Positions 62,301 through 64,000 of a stretch of 64,000 nucleotides of DNA are shown here, in pieces. The number at the start of each line of letters is the position of its first letter. The stretch's first letter is position 1. The stretch is from Siphonodentalium dalli (taxonomy: Eukaryota > Mollusca > Scaphopoda > Gadilida > Siphonodentaliidae). The position numbers and the translations under genes were made by a program. The stretch lies in the NCBI GenBank assembly GCA_032622095.1, contig CP136068.1:184828796-184892795 (forward strand), in the 5' to 3' direction. Under the pieces are notes generated by a model. It searched no databases. It worked only from the letters and a program-made list of their open reading frames with translations, and was not told the origin of the DNA.

Positions 62301-64000
62301 TTTGAGGCTTTGATGATAAGATATATGAACTGTGGTTACTATGGTATTTGAGACTTTGATGATAATATATATGAACTGTGGTGACTATGGTATTTGAGGC
62401 TTTGATGATAAGATATATGAACTGTTGTGACTATGGTATTTGATGATAAGATATATGAACTGTGGTGACTATGGTATTTGAGGCTTTGATGATAAGATAT
62501 ATGAACTGTGGTTACTATGGTATTTGAGACTTTGATGATAATATATATGAACTGTGGTGACTATGGTATTTGAGGCTTTGATGATAAGATATATGAACTG
62601 TGGTGACTATGGTATTTGATGATAAGATATATGAACTGTGGTGACTATGGTATTTGAGGCTTTGATGATAAGATATATGAACTGTGGTTACTATGGTATT
62701 TGAGGCTTTGATGATAAGATATATGAACTGTGGTGACTATGGTATTTGAGACTTTGATGGTAAGATATATGAACTGTGGTGACTATGGTATTTGAGACTT
62801 GATGATAAGATATATGAACTGTGGTGACTATGGTATTTGAGACTTTGATGATAAGATATATGAACTGTGGTTACTATGGTATTTGAGGCTTTGATGATAA
62901 GATATATGAACTGTGGTGACTATGGTATTTGAGACTTTGATGATAAGATATATGAACTGTGGTTACTATGGTATTTGAGGCTTTGATGATAAGATATATG
63001 AACTGTGGTGACTATGGTATTTGAGACTTTGATGATAAGATATATGAACTGTGGTTACTATGGTATTTGAGGCTTTGATGATAAGATATATGAACTGTGG
63101 TTACTATGGTATTTGAGACTTTGATGATAAGATATATGAACTGTGGTGACTATGGTATTTGAGGCTTTGATGGTAAGATATATGAACTGTGGTGACTATG
63201 GTATTTGAGGCTTTGCTGATAAGATATATGAACTGTGGTGACTTTGGTATTTGAGGCTTTGATGATAAGATATATGAACTGTGGTTACTATGGTATTTGA
63301 GACTTTGATGATAAGATATATGAACTGTGGTGACTATGGTATTTGAGGCTTTTATGGTAAGATATATGAACTGTGGTGACTATGGTATTTGAGGCTTTGA
63401 TGATAAGATATATGAACTGTGGTGACTATGGTATTTGAGACTTTGATGGTAAGATATATGAACTGTGGTGACTATGGTATTTGAGGATAAGATATATGAA
63501 CTGTGGTGACTATGGTATTTGAGGCTTTGATGATAAGATATATGAACTGTGGTGACTATGGTATTTGAGACTTTGATGATAAGATATATGAACTGTGGTT
63601 ACTATGGTATTTGAGGCTTTGATGATAAGATATATGAACTGTGGTGACTATGGTATTTGAGACTTTGATGATAAGATATATGAACTGTGGTTACTATGGT
63701 ATTTGAGGCTTTGATGATAAGATATATGAACTGTGGTTACTATAGTATTTGAGACTTTGATGATAAGATATATGAACTGTGGTTACTATGGTATTTGAGG
63801 CTTTGATGATAAGATATATGAACTGTGGTGACTATGGTATTTGAGGCTTTGATGATAAGATATATGAACTGTGGTGACGATGGTATTTCAGGCTTTGATG
63901 ATAAGATGTATGAACTGTGGTGACTATGGTATTTGAGACTTGATGATAAGATATATGAACTGTGGTGACTATGGTATTTGAGGCTTTGATGATAAGATAT

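Larger units (their letters stand above)
40991..64000. repeat. 46-bp satellite array, ~500 units, continues past the window
   Basis: Consensus unit GGCTTTGATGATAAGATATA followed by TGAACTGTGGTGACTATGGT and ATTTGA (46 bp). Two common variant sites dominate: GAGGCTTT or GAGACTTT, and GGTGACT or GGTTACT. A 38-bp form lacks GGCTTTGA; its deletion lies between TTTGA direct repeats. Minor forms have TTTGCAGACT, TATGTTATT, a GATGTATG change or single-base losses. All frames on both strands contain stops, so it is non-coding. It fills the last 23 kb without interruption by any other element. Confidence 0.98.

Noticed and set aside
40991-64000. CRISPR-like array
   Set aside because: Units are contiguous with no unique spacers, variants are shared among units, and the surrounding DNA is eukaryotic. 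It is a satellite.

Overview
This window is AT-rich, intron-bearing eukaryotic nuclear DNA, most likely from a marine invertebrate and probably a bivalve mollusc. The evidence is one recognisable animal gene (a metabotropic-glutamate-receptor-like class C GPCR split by a 6.5 kb intron), many small inverted-repeat transposons, a tRNA-derived SINE, and a degenerate dispersed repeat at 7.4-8.1 kb of a kind I associate with bivalve genomes. The species assignment is inference from style, not from a search. Exact lengths, target-site duplications and coordinates were read by eye.

Layout: 0-14 kb is intergenic and made of nested MITEs and short tandem repeats. The commonest element has TTAA target duplications, CCCTTTACCC ends and two near-perfect 69-bp hairpins (copies at 0.55, 1.8, 5.2 and 7.1 kb, with relatives at 9.7-10.6 and 21.3 kb). 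It sits inside other repeats and proves their target sites. 14.46-23.64 kb holds the GPCR: exon 1 encodes signal peptide, Venus-flytrap ligand domain, nine-cysteine domain and TM1 to mid-TM4; exon 2 encodes the rest of TM4 to TM7 and the tail. The exon 1 end plus its splice donor has been amplified into about 36 tandem units of 66 bp inside the intron, and the last codons plus stop have been amplified into five units in the 3' UTR. 23.9-26.3 kb is more tandem repeat (40-bp and ~135-bp units). 26.9-30.8 kb is a 3.9 kb foldback element with a perfect 9-bp target duplication (Mutator/Phantom-like). 31-37.5 kb carries several small TIR elements, a decayed hAT C-terminal fragment and a SINE. 37.58-40.69 kb is a 3.1 kb hAT transposon with a frameshifted transposase and an 8-bp target duplication.

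From about 40.99 kb to the end of the window (and beyond) there is a single satellite of 46-bp units with 38-bp deletion variants, roughly 500 copies over more than 23 kb, with no long open frame. Its first units lie immediately beside a small inverted-repeat element, and unexpanded relatives of the unit lie beside sister copies at 36.2 and 37.0 kb, so the array appears to have been seeded from a dispersed element.

The GPCR is the only gene that looks intact. The most unusual biology is the tandem amplification of its exon-intron boundary: the first three extra donors keep the reading frame and would add 22-residue hydrophobic blocks inside TM4 if used.
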